NCBI GenBank assembly: GCA_017302895.1
Contig: JAFLBV010000001.1
Coordinates: forward strand, 124,001 to 188,000
Source: Ignavibacteria bacterium
Lineage (GTDB): Bacteria; Bacteroidota; Ignavibacteria; Ignavibacteriales; Ignavibacteriaceae
Direction of reading: 5' to 3'
Length of the DNA stretch: 64,000 nucleotides
In this document: positions 16,656 through 25,900 of the stretch, one piece after another
Layout: every line of letters starts with the position of its first letter
Numbering within the stretch: position 1 is the stretch's first letter
The notes under the pieces: model-generated
Seen by the model: the letters and a program-made list of their open reading frames with translations, nothing else
Databases searched by the model: none
What the model was told of the DNA's origin: nothing
Made by a program: the position numbers and the translations under genes

Positions 16656-17480
16656 ATGAAAGAGTTATCGAGAGCTACTGCTGTAGTTACGGGTGGTGCC
16701 ATGGGAATTGGCCTGGCTACCGTAAAAAGACTTCTTGCCGAAGGTGTAACGGTGACCATCTGGGATCTGAACCCCGCCTCAATAGAGAATGCGAAAAAAG
16801 AACTTGATGGGAAGGGGAAAGTCTTCTACCATGAATGTGATGTTTGTGATAAAAATCGTGTGTATGCTCTGGCTGAAACCGCTTTTAAGGAGATGGGAAG
16901 TGTGGATATTCTCGTGAACAATGCAGGTTTCGTAAGAAGCGGCTACTTCCATGAAAGACCCGATGAAGAGTGGGAAAAGACAATAGATGTGAACCTCACA
17001 AGCTTTATTTACACTACGAAAGCTTTTCTTCCTGCTATGTATGAGAATGACAGGGGGCATGTGGTTAATATTTCATCCGCTGCAGGAACAATCGGCGTTC
17101 CGGGGCTTGCAATGTATGCAGCTACAAAATGGGCTGTTTGGGGACTGACGGAATCACTTCGATTTGAGGCTCAGAACCTTGGAAAGAAAGGAGTCAAATT
17201 TTCATCGATCCATCCTTCCTATATAAGGACGGGAATGTTTGAGGGGGCAAAAATTCCTTTCCCGGGAGGATTGATTGTACCTTTGTTGAAGAGCCATGAT
17301 GTAATCGCCAAGGCAATTGTGGAATCGGCGATAAAAAAGGGGAGGAATTCACCCAAACGACCATATACAGTTCATCTTACGCCGAGAATGAGGCTGATGC
17401 CTGACTCATGGTTCCAGTGGACTCTTCGATTCCTCAAAGTCACAGACAGCATGAACACCTTTAAAGGGAGAGAAAAATGA
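16656..17480 (+). CDS. Short-chain dehydrogenase/reductase
   Basis: Starting at the ATG at 16656 (a TTG lies directly before it), this 274-residue protein has a classical SDR core: TGGAMGIG at residues 12-19, NNAG at 88-91, Ser140 or Ser141, and Tyr154-x3-Lys158. The C-terminal tail after the core is basic and hydrophobic. The Asp after the second strand (IWDLNP) suggests NAD rather than NADP. It is the first gene of a four-gene module (SDR, ALDH, PduS-like, PduT-like) and overlaps the ALDH gene by four bases, so the two probably act on one alcohol/aldehyde pair. Confidence 0.88.
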   Translation: MKELSRATAVVTGGAMGIGLATVKRLLAEGVTVTIWDLNPASIENAKKELDGKGKVFYHECDVCDKNRVYALAETAFKEMGSVDILVNNAGFVRSGYFHERPDEEWEKTIDVNLTSFIYTTKAFLPAMYENDRGHVVNISSAAGTIGVPGLAMYAATKWAVWGLTESLRFEAQNLGKKGVKFSSIHPSYIRTGMFEGAKIPFPGGLIVPLLKSHDVIAKAIVESAIKKGRNSPKRPYTVHLTPRMRLMPDSWFQWTLRFLKVTDSMNTFKGREK

Positions 17481-19042
17481 GCACTACCGTTTCTTATAAT
17501 TCTGCAACAGGAGAAAAAATCGGGGAGACACCTCTTAACACCGTAGAGGAACTGAAGGAGGCTGTAGCGAGGGCAAAATCAGCTCAGATCAAGTGGGGAT
17601 CATTCTCCTTCGATAAAAGAAGGGATTGTCTCCTTAAAATGAGGGATTATATCTCCGCAAATGCCGACAGATTCTCGGAAACCATAGCAAAGGATGCGGG
17701 AAAAACCACCTTCGATGCTCTTTCCACGGAGGTGATGCCTTCGGTGCTTGCGGTTAACTATTATGCAAAAAATGCAAAAAGAATTTTAAAACGGAAAAGA
17801 CTTAAACCGGGAAACATCCTTCTCTCCAACAAAATTTCATATATAGATCGTGTACCTTACGGGGTGATAGGGATTATAAGTCCGTGGAACTACCCCTTCG
17901 GGATTCCCGTTCATGAAGTGGCAATGGCATTAATAGCAGGGAATGGAGTGGTTCTTAAAGCTGCGTCCCAGACACAGGAAGTTGCGAAGCTGATTGAAGA
18001 ATCGGTTAATGCTTCTGGTTTGCCCGACGGATTGTTCAGACTGCTGAATATTCCTGGAAATATAGCCGGTGATGCATTTATCGAATCGGGGATAGACAAA
18101 CTTTTCTTCACGGGTTCCGTTCCTGTCGGCAAAAAACTGATGAAAAAGGCATCCGAAAAGCTCCTTCCGATCTCCCTTGAGCTTGGCGGAAATGATGCAA
18201 TGATAGTTCTTGAAGATGCCGACATATACCGCGCTGCTGCGGGTGCACTTTGGGCGGGATTGAGTAACTCGGGACAATCGTGTGCAGGTGTTGAACGAAT
18301 CTATGTCCACGAAAAAATTTACACAAATTTCGTCGATGAACTTAAAAGACAGGGAGCGGCACTTCGGCAGGGACCCGGCACCTCCTTCGATGTTGAAATT
18401 GGTGCGATGACAACCGTGAATCAGTTGAAAACTGTTGAATCCCATCTCGAGGATGCAATTTCAAAAGGGGGAATTGCCACACCTCTCGGTTCCGTGAAAG
18501 GCGATATCTCAAAAGGTCAGTTCCACACTCCTTACCTGGTGGAAAATGTATCAGGTGATATGATTATGATGCAGGAGGAGACTTTCGGACCTCTGCTCGG
18601 GATACAGAAATTTTCGACACACGATGAGGCAGTGGCTCTCGCCAATAATTCAAATCTTGGTCTCACTGCATCCGTTTGGACAACCGACCGTAAGAAGGGG
18701 CATGCACTTGCCTCACGGTTGGAAGCAGGTACCGTAACCATTAACGACCATTTGATGTCTCACGGCCTTGCGGAAACCCCCTGGGGCGGATTCAAGGAAT
18801 CGGGTTATGGAAGAACCCACGGGTCTGTTGGTCTCGAAGCCATGACACAGCCAAGGTGTGTAGTGGATGACATTCTGCCCGGTGTAAAAAGGAACATGTG
18901 GTGGTATCCTCACGGGAAAAAGGTTTATGACGGACTAAAAGGAGGATTGGAACTTCTCTATGGAGATTCAATCCCTGTAAGATTTAATGGTGCAATAAAC
19001 CTTGTTAAAACATTTTTCAGAACATTTACAGAAAACAAATAA
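17477..19042 (+). CDS. NAD(P)-dependent aldehyde dehydrogenase
   Basis: A 521-residue non-acylating ALDH. Catalytic Cys269 is in SGQSCAG, the general base Glu235 in LELGGND, the oxyanion Asn138 in SPWNYPFG, and the cofactor Lys161 in VVLKAAS. It oxidises an aldehyde to the acid; it is not the CoA-acylating type of ordinary metabolosomes. A C-terminal tail of about 25 residues after the catalytic domain (from SIPVRFNG) is amphipathic and could be an oligomerisation or targeting segment. The next gene starts two bases after its stop. Confidence 0.9.
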   Translation: MSTTVSYNSATGEKIGETPLNTVEELKEAVARAKSAQIKWGSFSFDKRRDCLLKMRDYISANADRFSETIAKDAGKTTFDALSTEVMPSVLAVNYYAKNAKRILKRKRLKPGNILLSNKISYIDRVPYGVIGIISPWNYPFGIPVHEVAMALIAGNGVVLKAASQTQEVAKLIEESVNASGLPDGLFRLLNIPGNIAGDAFIESGIDKLFFTGSVPVGKKLMKKASEKLLPISLELGGNDAMIVLEDADIYRAAAGALWAGLSNSGQSCAGVERIYVHEKIYTNFVDELKRQGAALRQGPGTSFDVEIGAMTTVNQLKTVESHLEDAISKGGIATPLGSVKGDISKGQFHTPYLVENVSGDMIMMQEETFGPLLGIQKFSTHDEAVALANNSNLGLTASVWTTDRKKGHALASRLEAGTVTINDHLMSHGLAETPWGGFKESGYGRTHGSVGLEAMTQPRCVVDDILPGVKRNMWWYPHGKKVYDGLKGGLELLYGDSIPVRFNGAINLVKTFFRTFTENK

Positions 19043-19043
19043 G

Positions 19044-20360
19044 ATGGATTTATCGAGTCTGATAAAAAATGCCGGAGTTGTCGGTGCGGGCGGTGCGGGA
19101 TTTCCGACACATGTGAAATCCGGTTCAAAAGTGGAATTTGTACTGGCAAACGGTGCCGAATGTGAACCCCTTCTCCACAAAGATTATGAACTGATGCTGT
19201 TGAAGGCAGAGGAGATGATTGAGGGGATGGCTCTAATGATCAAAGCCACGGGTGCAAAAAAAGGATACTTTGGCATCAAATCAAAAAATGCTGCCGCCAT
19301 TGAAGTTGTGAAATCAAAAATCGGAAATCACCCGATAGAAATCACCGAACTCGGCGACTTTTATCCCTCGGGAGATGAATACGAGCTGGTTTATACAGCG
19401 ACGGGAAGATTGATTCCGGCTGGCGGAATCCCATTGAATGTCGGTTGTGTGGTCAACAATGTTGAGACCCTTATGAATATTAAACACGCCGCTGAAGAAA
19501 AACCCGTTACGGAAAAGTTTATATGTGTAGCGGGTGCGGTTAAAAAACCATCCAGTTTCTTTGTCCCTGTCGGTACATCTGCAAGGGAAGTGATAGAGCT
19601 TGCAGGTGGTAGCAGCGAGAGTGAATATGCAGTATTCAACGGCGGTTTGATGATGGGAAAACTGATGGACAATCTTGATGAACCCGTAACAAAAACAACG
19701 GGCGGTTTCATAGTTTTACCAAAAAAGCACCACCTCGTATTCAGGATGAGTCAGCCCGAATCGAGCTGGCACAGGATAGGGAAATCAGCCTGTGACCAGT
19801 GCAGCTACTGCACCGAATTTTGTCCGAGATATCTGTTAGGTTATGATGTTCAGCCGCACAAGGTGATGAGGTCGCTTGGCTTCACTTCCTCTGGAGCCGG
19901 TTACTGGAATCAGATGGCAGAGCTTTGTTGTTCATGCGGATTATGTACCCTTTATGCATGTCCCGAAGAACTGTTCCCAAAGGAAGCATGCGATCAGTCG
20001 AAGCGAAACATGCGGATTGAGGGGGTAAAATATGTGCAGAAGCATCCGGTTAAAGTGCATCCGATGAAGGAGGGAAGAAGAGTCCCCCTGAAGATGTTGA
20101 TGAAAAAACTCAAGGTGCAGGATCTTGCGGCCGATACCCCATTTATTAATGTGAACCACCAGCCGAGTGAAGTAAAAATAAAACTTAAACAGGCTGTGGG
20201 TGATGCATCACTTCCCGTTGTGGGATTGCGTGACAGAGTGGCAAAAGGGGACTTAGTGGCACAAATTCCGGAAGGAAAACTCGGTTCCAACATCCATGCC
20301 TCCATTTCAGGTACCGTGGTTGATGTAAACAACGATTTTATAAGAATTATTAACAATTAG
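19044..20360 (+). CDS. pduS: PduS-like iron-sulfur flavoprotein (RnfC/SLBB family)
   Basis: From the ATG at 19044 the protein has 438 residues. Domain order follows PduS: a glycine-rich NADH/FMN-binding Complex1_51K-like part (GAGGAGFPTHVK, NGAECEP), an SLBB domain (about 160-220), two [4Fe-4S] motifs CDQCSYCTEFCP (near 250) and CCSCGLCTLYACP (near 295), and a C-terminal barrel-sandwich domain. PduS moves electrons from NADH to the corrinoid or, through PduT, across a microcompartment shell. RnfC itself has the same domains but would sit in an rnf operon, which is absent here. It is followed 7 bases later by the pduT-like gene. Confidence 0.88.
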   Translation: MDLSSLIKNAGVVGAGGAGFPTHVKSGSKVEFVLANGAECEPLLHKDYELMLLKAEEMIEGMALMIKATGAKKGYFGIKSKNAAAIEVVKSKIGNHPIEITELGDFYPSGDEYELVYTATGRLIPAGGIPLNVGCVVNNVETLMNIKHAAEEKPVTEKFICVAGAVKKPSSFFVPVGTSAREVIELAGGSSESEYAVFNGGLMMGKLMDNLDEPVTKTTGGFIVLPKKHHLVFRMSQPESSWHRIGKSACDQCSYCTEFCPRYLLGYDVQPHKVMRSLGFTSSGAGYWNQMAELCCSCGLCTLYACPEELFPKEACDQSKRNMRIEGVKYVQKHPVKVHPMKEGRRVPLKMLMKKLKVQDLAADTPFINVNHQPSEVKIKLKQAVGDASLPVVGLRDRVAKGDLVAQIPEGKLGSNIHASISGTVVDVNNDFIRIINN

Positions 20361-20367
20361 AAGAACC

Positions 20368-20922
20368 ATGATCAAGAAAAATTCGTTAGGACTAATAGAA
20401 TTAAGCAGTATTGCCTCGGGGATGCACGCAGCGGATATCATGCTGAAGACTGCTGATGTTGAGCTCGTTATCTCGCGTACGATCTGTTCAGGTAAATACA
20501 TGAGCATTATCGGCGGGGATGTGGCGGCAGTGAGATCATCCGTTGAGACCGCGATTGACACAATAGGATTTGGAGTGATAGACTACTTCATCATTCCGAA
20601 TGTCCATCCCGATGTCTTTCCGGCACTTGCAGGTCATTCCAATGTTGATTTGCTGCAGGCACTCGGCATACTCGAAAGCTTTTCGGTCGCCTCATTAATT
20701 GAAGCCGCAGATGCCGCCGTAAAAGCTGCAAAAGTGAGACTGATTGAGATTCGTCTCGCGATGGCTCTTGGTGGTAAAGCGTTTTGCACCATTACAGGTG
20801 AAGTGGCGGCTGTTCAGGCTGCAGTTGATGCCGGGGCTCAGGTTATACAGGAGAAAGGATTACTGGTTAACAAAATTGTGATTCCGCAACCCCGTCAGGA
20901 ACTGTTGCGTGAAATGATCTGA
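20368..20922 (+). CDS. pduT: PduT-like tandem-BMC shell protein with Fe-S site
   Basis: A 184-residue protein made of two BMC domains (about 5-90 and 96-184), exactly the PduT length. The stretch VISRTICSGKY matches the PduT region whose cysteine (C38 there, C40 here) from three subunits holds one [4Fe-4S] cluster at the pore of the trimer. The second domain ends with GLLVNKIVIPQP as in PduT. This protein would pass electrons across a shell. No hexamer (BMC-H) or pentamer (BMC-P) gene is in the window, so this is a satellite or a shell-less use. Confidence 0.92.
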   Translation: MIKKNSLGLIELSSIASGMHAADIMLKTADVELVISRTICSGKYMSIIGGDVAAVRSSVETAIDTIGFGVIDYFIIPNVHPDVFPALAGHSNVDLLQALGILESFSVASLIEAADAAVKAAKVRLIEIRLAMALGGKAFCTITGEVAAVQAAVDAGAQVIQEKGLLVNKIVIPQPRQELLREMI

Positions 20923-20973
20923 TCTGAAAATTTCACATACAATATAAATTAAGATTAAAATTAAGAGACAAAA

Positions 20974-21957
20974 ATGGATATCGCCGAATTAAATGAACGG
21001 ATAAAAAGCGAGAGCTGGTTTATCGATGAAATGTTGCAGGAGATGCACAAAGTTGTAATCGGGCAGTCTGAAATGCTCGAAAGGTTGTTGATCGGCTTGT
21101 TTGCAAACGGGCACATTCTACTCGAGGGGGTTCCCGGACTGGCTAAAACTCTTGCCATCAAAACCCTCGCATCTGTTATGGATGCAAAGTTTCAGAGGAT
21201 ACAATTCACTCCCGACCTCCTTCCTGCCGACTTGACAGGTACTCAGATTTACAATCAGAAAGAGGGGAACTTCACGATAAGGAAAGGTCCCGTCTTTTCA
21301 AATTTCATACTTGCTGATGAGATCAACAGAGCCCCTGCAAAAGTTCAAAGTGCGCTACTCGAGGCTATGCAGGAGAGACAGGTAACAATTGGTGAAACCA
21401 CCTTCAAACTCGAAGAGCCGTTTCTCGTTCTTGCCACTCAGAATCCAATCGAACAGGAAGGTACCTATCCGCTTCCCGAAGCACAGGTTGACAGATTCAT
21501 GCTTAAAATAAAGATTACCTACCCCTCCAGAGAAGAGGAACTGGTGATCATGAGGCAAAATCTGTATCAGGATACCATAGGTTTGAATAAAGTGGTGACC
21601 AAAGAACAGATTATGAAAGGGCGACAGCTCCTTAAGGAAGTTTATCTCGATGAAAAGATTGAAAAATATATTCTTGATATCGTTTTTGCCACTAGAAATC
21701 CGGGACAGTTCCGGCTCGAAAAACTGAAAGACCTCATCGGGTATGGTGCCTCACCAAGAGCCACCATCAACCTCTCTCTTGCTGCCAGAGGCATGGCACT
21801 CCTCAGGAGGAGAGGATATGTAATACCCGATGATGTCAGATCGATCGCTATGGATGTTTTGAGACACAGAATTTCGGTGAGCTACGAGGCTGAAGCGGAA
21901 GAAATCACATCCGAGTTCATCATCAAAGAGATATTGAACAAAATTGAAGTACCTTGA
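20974..21957 (+). CDS. MoxR-family AAA ATPase
   Basis: A 327-residue AAA+ protein: Walker A GVPGLAKT (near 54), Walker B ILADEINRAPAKVQSALLEAMQE, sensor ATQNPIEQEGTYPLPEAQ(V)DRF, and a helical lid. MoxR proteins act as chaperones for VWA-domain partners. It begins the seven-gene run that includes batABCDE, the standard arrangement in Bacteroidota, where the system supports oxygen tolerance and envelope function. Confidence 0.93.
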   Translation: MDIAELNERIKSESWFIDEMLQEMHKVVIGQSEMLERLLIGLFANGHILLEGVPGLAKTLAIKTLASVMDAKFQRIQFTPDLLPADLTGTQIYNQKEGNFTIRKGPVFSNFILADEINRAPAKVQSALLEAMQERQVTIGETTFKLEEPFLVLATQNPIEQEGTYPLPEAQVDRFMLKIKITYPSREEELVIMRQNLYQDTIGLNKVVTKEQIMKGRQLLKEVYLDEKIEKYILDIVFATRNPGQFRLEKLKDLIGYGASPRATINLSLAARGMALLRRRGYVIPDDVRSIAMDVLRHRISVSYEAEAEEITSEFIIKEILNKIEVP

Positions 21958-22018
21958 TGTCAATTCGTTTGTTGTTGAAGAAGTTAAAATCGTGAATCCC
22001 GAACAAACAGGAAAATAA

Positions 22019-22894
22019 TTGGACACCAAAGAGATACTTAAAAAAGTTCGCCGTGTTGAACTGAAGACCAGAGGCGTGGTTAACGACCTCTTCTCGGGTG
22101 AATATCATTCGGTATTCAAAGGGAGGGGTATGACATTCTCGGAGGTCAGGGAATATTCGGTCGGCGACGATGTTCGAAACATTGACTGGAATGTAAGTGC
22201 CCGCTTCGCTCATCCTTTTGTAAAAGTGTTTGAAGAGGAACGGGAGCTTACGGTAATGCTTCTGGTTGACATGAGCGGTTCGCAACAATTCGGAACGAGA
22301 AAACAGACGAAGCAGGAACTTGCCGCTGAACTCTCGGCAATATTCGCGTTCAGTGCCCTGAAAAACAATGACAAGACGGGACTCATTTTGTTCACCGACA
22401 AAGTCGAAAAGTTTATCCCCCCGAAAAAGAGCCGTTCACATCCCCTAAGGATTATCCGTGAAGTGATCAATGCCGTCCCCGAGGGAAAAGGGACCAACAT
22501 AAAAGCAGCCCTCGAGTATCTTAACAGCATGATTACTAAAAGGGCAATTGTCTTTTTAATTTCCGATTTTCAGGACAGGGGATATGATACCATATTTAAG
22601 ACTGTAGCGAAGAAGCATGATCTTGTGTCGGTGGTTTTGGAAGATGACAGGGAAATCGCACTTCCTAAAATCGGACTTGTGGATTTTGTTGATCCCGAGA
22701 CGGGGGAAAGAACCACAATCAACACCTCCTCAATGGAGTTTCGGAAATACTTTTTTGAGAAATGGCACGCTGACAGGGAATACCGAGAGAACCTGATGAA
22801 AGCCTGTAAAGTTGACCGGATTGAGATTAAGACGGGACAGAGTTATGTAAAACCGTTGACGGCGTTTTTCAAATTAAGGGAAAAAAGGTGGTAG
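22019..22894 (+). CDS. DUF58 protein (VWA-like)
   Basis: A 291-residue DUF58 protein with the family signature GRGMTFSEVREYSVGDD, then RNIDWNVSAR, and a VWA-like metal site DMSGS. It starts with TTG at 22019 after AGGAAAA. DUF58 proteins go with MoxR ATPases and are probably their first client or partner. It is followed by the next gene with one base between. Confidence 0.9.
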   Translation: MDTKEILKKVRRVELKTRGVVNDLFSGEYHSVFKGRGMTFSEVREYSVGDDVRNIDWNVSARFAHPFVKVFEEERELTVMLLVDMSGSQQFGTRKQTKQELAAELSAIFAFSALKNNDKTGLILFTDKVEKFIPPKKSRSHPLRIIREVINAVPEGKGTNIKAALEYLNSMITKRAIVFLISDFQDRGYDTIFKTVAKKHDLVSVVLEDDREIALPKIGLVDFVDPETGERTTINTSSMEFRKYFFEKWHADREYRENLMKACKVDRIEIKTGQSYVKPLTAFFKLREKRW

Positions 22895-22895
22895 G

Positions 22896-23846
22896 ATGAG
22901 AAATAATTTTTTGGTTCTGCTTCTCTTTTTTGCAGCAGTTTTGTCAGGGGCGATTTATTCCCAGGCACCCGATATAAAGTTAACTCTTGAAACGGAGAAA
23001 AGGGAATATCAAGTCGGTGACAAGATATTTTTTACATTCCGGCTTGAGTACCCGGGAGAGTATAAATTGCTGGAGACTCCGCTGATTGATTCAATTTCGG
23101 CTGCCGGTCTTGAATATTTAACGACGGATACACTTCAAAACATCGAAAAGAACGGAGTTATTTCCCGTGATTTCAACTATTCTTTTTCCGGTTTTGATTC
23201 CCTTGATGTAAAAATAAACAAATATGATTTTAGATTTGTAAAGGGAACCGATACCCTTGTAAAAAGCACTACTCCGTTTGTTATTAAAATCAGACCGCTT
23301 GAAATCGATACCACAAAAGAGATAAGTGATGTGAAGCCTCCCGAGAGAATTCCTTGGGGGTGGCTGGAATATTCAATTTTGTTCGGCGGACTTGCCCTAG
23401 CGGCATTTCTTGGATGGCTGATCTATCGTAGGTTCAAGAAAAAACCGGTTGAAGAGAAAATTGTTGAAGAGCCCGTGAAAATATTGACAAATTTCGATAA
23501 AGCGTTGGCAAAACTTGAGGAAATCGATCAAAAGGGTTATCTGAATGAAAGGAAAGTAAAAGAACATTTCAGCGAGGTCTCAGACACGCTCAGGTGGTTT
23601 TTTGAAGTTGAATTTGGTTTCCTTTCACTGGAGATGACTACCCGTGAGACCATCCAGTCCCTTAACAAAAAAGGGATGTCACAGGAAATTATTTCAGGTG
23701 TGGATGACTTCCTTACCAGGGCTGACATGGTGAAATTTGCGAAATACACCCCTTCGGAAATTGAGCAGAGCAACTACATTGCGGGAGCGGTTACACTTCT
23801 GAAAGCGTGTGATAAAAAGAGTTCGGCAGGGAGTATTAATGTTTAA
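22896..23846 (+). CDS. Membrane-anchored Bat-operon protein of unknown function
   Basis: A 316-residue protein with an N-terminal signal peptide, an immunoglobulin-like periplasmic domain (about 25-150, resembling a BatD domain), one membrane helix (near 160-180, FGGLALAAFLGWLIY) and a cytoplasmic helical tail rich in charged residues. The layout is close to the DUF4381/BatD-like proteins found between DUF58 and BatA. It probably helps hold the MoxR/VWA complex to the membrane. Its last bases overlap the batA start. Confidence 0.7.
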   Translation: MRNNFLVLLLFFAAVLSGAIYSQAPDIKLTLETEKREYQVGDKIFFTFRLEYPGEYKLLETPLIDSISAAGLEYLTTDTLQNIEKNGVISRDFNYSFSGFDSLDVKINKYDFRFVKGTDTLVKSTTPFVIKIRPLEIDTTKEISDVKPPERIPWGWLEYSILFGGLALAAFLGWLIYRRFKKKPVEEKIVEEPVKILTNFDKALAKLEEIDQKGYLNERKVKEHFSEVSDTLRWFFEVEFGFLSLEMTTRETIQSLNKKGMSQEIISGVDDFLTRADMVKFAKYTPSEIEQSNYIAGAVTLLKACDKKSSAGSINV

Positions 23847-24828
23847 CGGTGCCGGTTTTGCTTATCCATTTGTTTTGCTCCTTCTGCTCGTAATCCCTTT
23901 TATTCTTTGGTACTTAAAGAAAAAGGGGGAAGGACGGGCGGCAATTCAATATTCCAAGGCGGGGGAGGCTGCAAAATTTAAGGATATTCGTTCCCGCTTG
24001 AGTGACCTGCCAAAATATCTTGATATTGCGGCACTTGCCCTGTTGATAATAGCTCTGGCAAGACCTCAGACTGAACTTTCGGAGGAGAGTGTATATGCTG
24101 AGGGGATCGATATCTGTGTGGTACTCGATGTGTCGGGAAGCATGCTCGCAAAAGATTTCGAACCGAACCGGCTTGAGGCTGCGAAAGTGATTACGAGGGA
24201 GTTTATATCGGGGAGGGATAACGACCGCATCGGTCTGGTTATTTTTGCGAAGGAAGCCTTTACCCAGTGCCCTCTTACAGTCGATCATAACGCTGTGGTC
24301 TCGTTGCTTGATGAAATTCAGAGCGGATTTCTTGAGGATGGTACAGCAATCGGGAATGCCCTTGCAAGCGGTGTAAACCGGTTGAAAGACTCTGAAAGCA
24401 AGAGCAAGGTGATAATTCTCCTGACTGACGGCGTCAATAATGCGGGTGAAATAGACCCGAACTCGGCTGCGGAGATTGCCGGTCAATTCGGAGTGAGAGT
24501 TTATACTGTCGGAGTCGGAACGATGGGTGAAGCTCCGTATGATATTCCCGGACCTTTCGGGATGCAGAGGCAGATGGTGCCCGTTGAGATTGATGAACCA
24601 CTCCTTCAGAAGATTGCTTCGGGAACGGGTGGAAAATATTTCCGTGCTACAGACAATCAGAAACTTGAGAGCATTTATCAGGAAATTGACAGACTGGAGA
24701 GAACCAGAATAGAGGTTAGTTCGTTTAAAAGGAAGTCGGAAAAATTTATTTTCTTTGCTTCAGCAGGTTTGATAATGTTGCTGTTGTCAAGATTGCTCGG
24801 ATTTACCTGGTTGAGGAGGCTACCGTAA
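23839..24828 (+). CDS. batA: BatA, VWA-domain membrane protein
   Basis: The ATG at 23839, after GGCAGGGA, is preferred over an upstream in-frame ATT/GTG option and overlaps the preceding stop; it gives 329 residues. Two N-terminal membrane helices flank a short loop, then a VWA domain with a complete metal site (DVSGS, later LTDGVNN), then a C-terminal helix. The Bat proteins work with MoxR in the cytoplasmic membrane, with the VWA domain outside. BatB follows one base after. Confidence 0.92.
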   Translation: MFNGAGFAYPFVLLLLLVIPFILWYLKKKGEGRAAIQYSKAGEAAKFKDIRSRLSDLPKYLDIAALALLIIALARPQTELSEESVYAEGIDICVVLDVSGSMLAKDFEPNRLEAAKVITREFISGRDNDRIGLVIFAKEAFTQCPLTVDHNAVVSLLDEIQSGFLEDGTAIGNALASGVNRLKDSESKSKVIILLTDGVNNAGEIDPNSAAEIAGQFGVRVYTVGVGTMGEAPYDIPGPFGMQRQMVPVEIDEPLLQKIASGTGGKYFRATDNQKLESIYQEIDRLERTRIEVSSFKRKSEKFIFFASAGLIMLLLSRLLGFTWLRRLP

Positions 24829-24829
24829 G

Positions 24830-25831
24830 ATGCTAAAATTTGCCTATGACCTTAACCTGATTTTTATCGTGGCTCTTGTGGTTACAGTCCCCCTCTTTTT
24901 CTTCTACTACAGCGCGAAAAAAGAGATAATTTCAGGATTCTTTTCGGGGATGGATCATGACGGGCTTATCGAAAACAAGATCTATAACAGGGAATTGATC
25001 CGTTTTGGGCTCTTTTTTGTTGCCGGAATTCTGCTGATTTTTACACTTGCGAGACCGCAGGTCGGTTCCAAAGTTGAAACAGTGAAGCAGACCGGTATTG
25101 ATGTCTTTTTCCTTCTTGATGTTTCGAACTCGATGGCAGCAGAGGATTTGAAACCAAGCCGGCTCGAAAAAGCCAAAAATGATATCGAGATTATGCTCAA
25201 AAAGATGGCGGGAGACAGAATCGGAATGATCATTTTTGCGGGCCAGAGTTACCTGCAATTCCCTCTGACTCTCGATCACTCAATCGGGAAGCTGATTCTC
25301 GGGACAATCGACATCACAAGTGTTGCACAACAGGGGACAGATATAGCCGGTGCCATGGAGATGGCGATGAAAGGCTTTTCCTCCTCGAAAAACAAGGGTA
25401 AGGCAGTGCTAATCTTTTCCGATGGTGAAGATCATGAAAAAGGTGCCGAGGATGCCGTGAAAGCAGCGGCCGGTGACGGAATCAGGGTATTTACAGTGGC
25501 AATCGGTTCTCCCAATGGAGCAAAAATTCCCATCTATTCTGGTGAAACCGTGACAGGGTTCAAAGTGGATGGTGAAGGAAATGAAGTTGTCACGAAAGTA
25601 AATGAGGAGAAATTGAAAAAACTTGCCTCGCTTGGGGGCGGTCAATTTTTCAGAAGTGATGACAATTCCGAGTACCTGGCAAAGTTATACGAGGATATCA
25701 GCAATCTTGAGAAATCGGAATTTGGTGCCTTCAAAGTGGTTGAATATGATGAAGTTTTTCACTGGTTTCTGGTACCGGCAATTCTCCTGCTGATCGCCGG
25801 ATTCTTCATCGGTGACAAAAAAAGAAATTAA
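24830..25831 (+). CDS. batB: BatB, VWA-domain membrane protein
   Basis: A 333-residue paralogue of BatA with the same plan: helices near 8-26 and 55-75, a VWA domain with DVSNS and FSDGEDHE, and a C-terminal helix (FLVPAILLLIAGFFI). The pair forms the core of the Bat complex. Confidence 0.92.
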   Translation: MLKFAYDLNLIFIVALVVTVPLFFFYYSAKKEIISGFFSGMDHDGLIENKIYNRELIRFGLFFVAGILLIFTLARPQVGSKVETVKQTGIDVFFLLDVSNSMAAEDLKPSRLEKAKNDIEIMLKKMAGDRIGMIIFAGQSYLQFPLTLDHSIGKLILGTIDITSVAQQGTDIAGAMEMAMKGFSSSKNKGKAVLIFSDGEDHEKGAEDAVKAAAGDGIRVFTVAIGSPNGAKIPIYSGETVTGFKVDGEGNEVVTKVNEEKLKKLASLGGGQFFRSDDNSEYLAKLYEDISNLEKSEFGAFKVVEYDEVFHWFLVPAILLLIAGFFIGDKKRN

Positions 25832-25839
25832 GATTATCG

Positions 25840-25853
25840 ACTGTAATTACAGT
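25840..25853. promoter_or_regulatory. Perfect 14-base palindrome in the batB-batC gap
   Basis: ACTGTAATTACAGT is its own complement and stands in the only sizeable gap (69 bases) of the bat operon. It could be an operator or part of an internal promoter. It has no match that I know of and could be chance. Confidence 0.3.
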
Positions 25854-25900
25854 TTAACATGAAATTTAAGTTTGACAGAAATTGAAATATTGAGAAATTT

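Noticed and set aside
19044..20360. RnfC of an Rnf respiratory complex
   Set aside because: The domains fit RnfC too, but no other rnf gene is near and the next gene is a PduT-like shell protein, which points to PduS.
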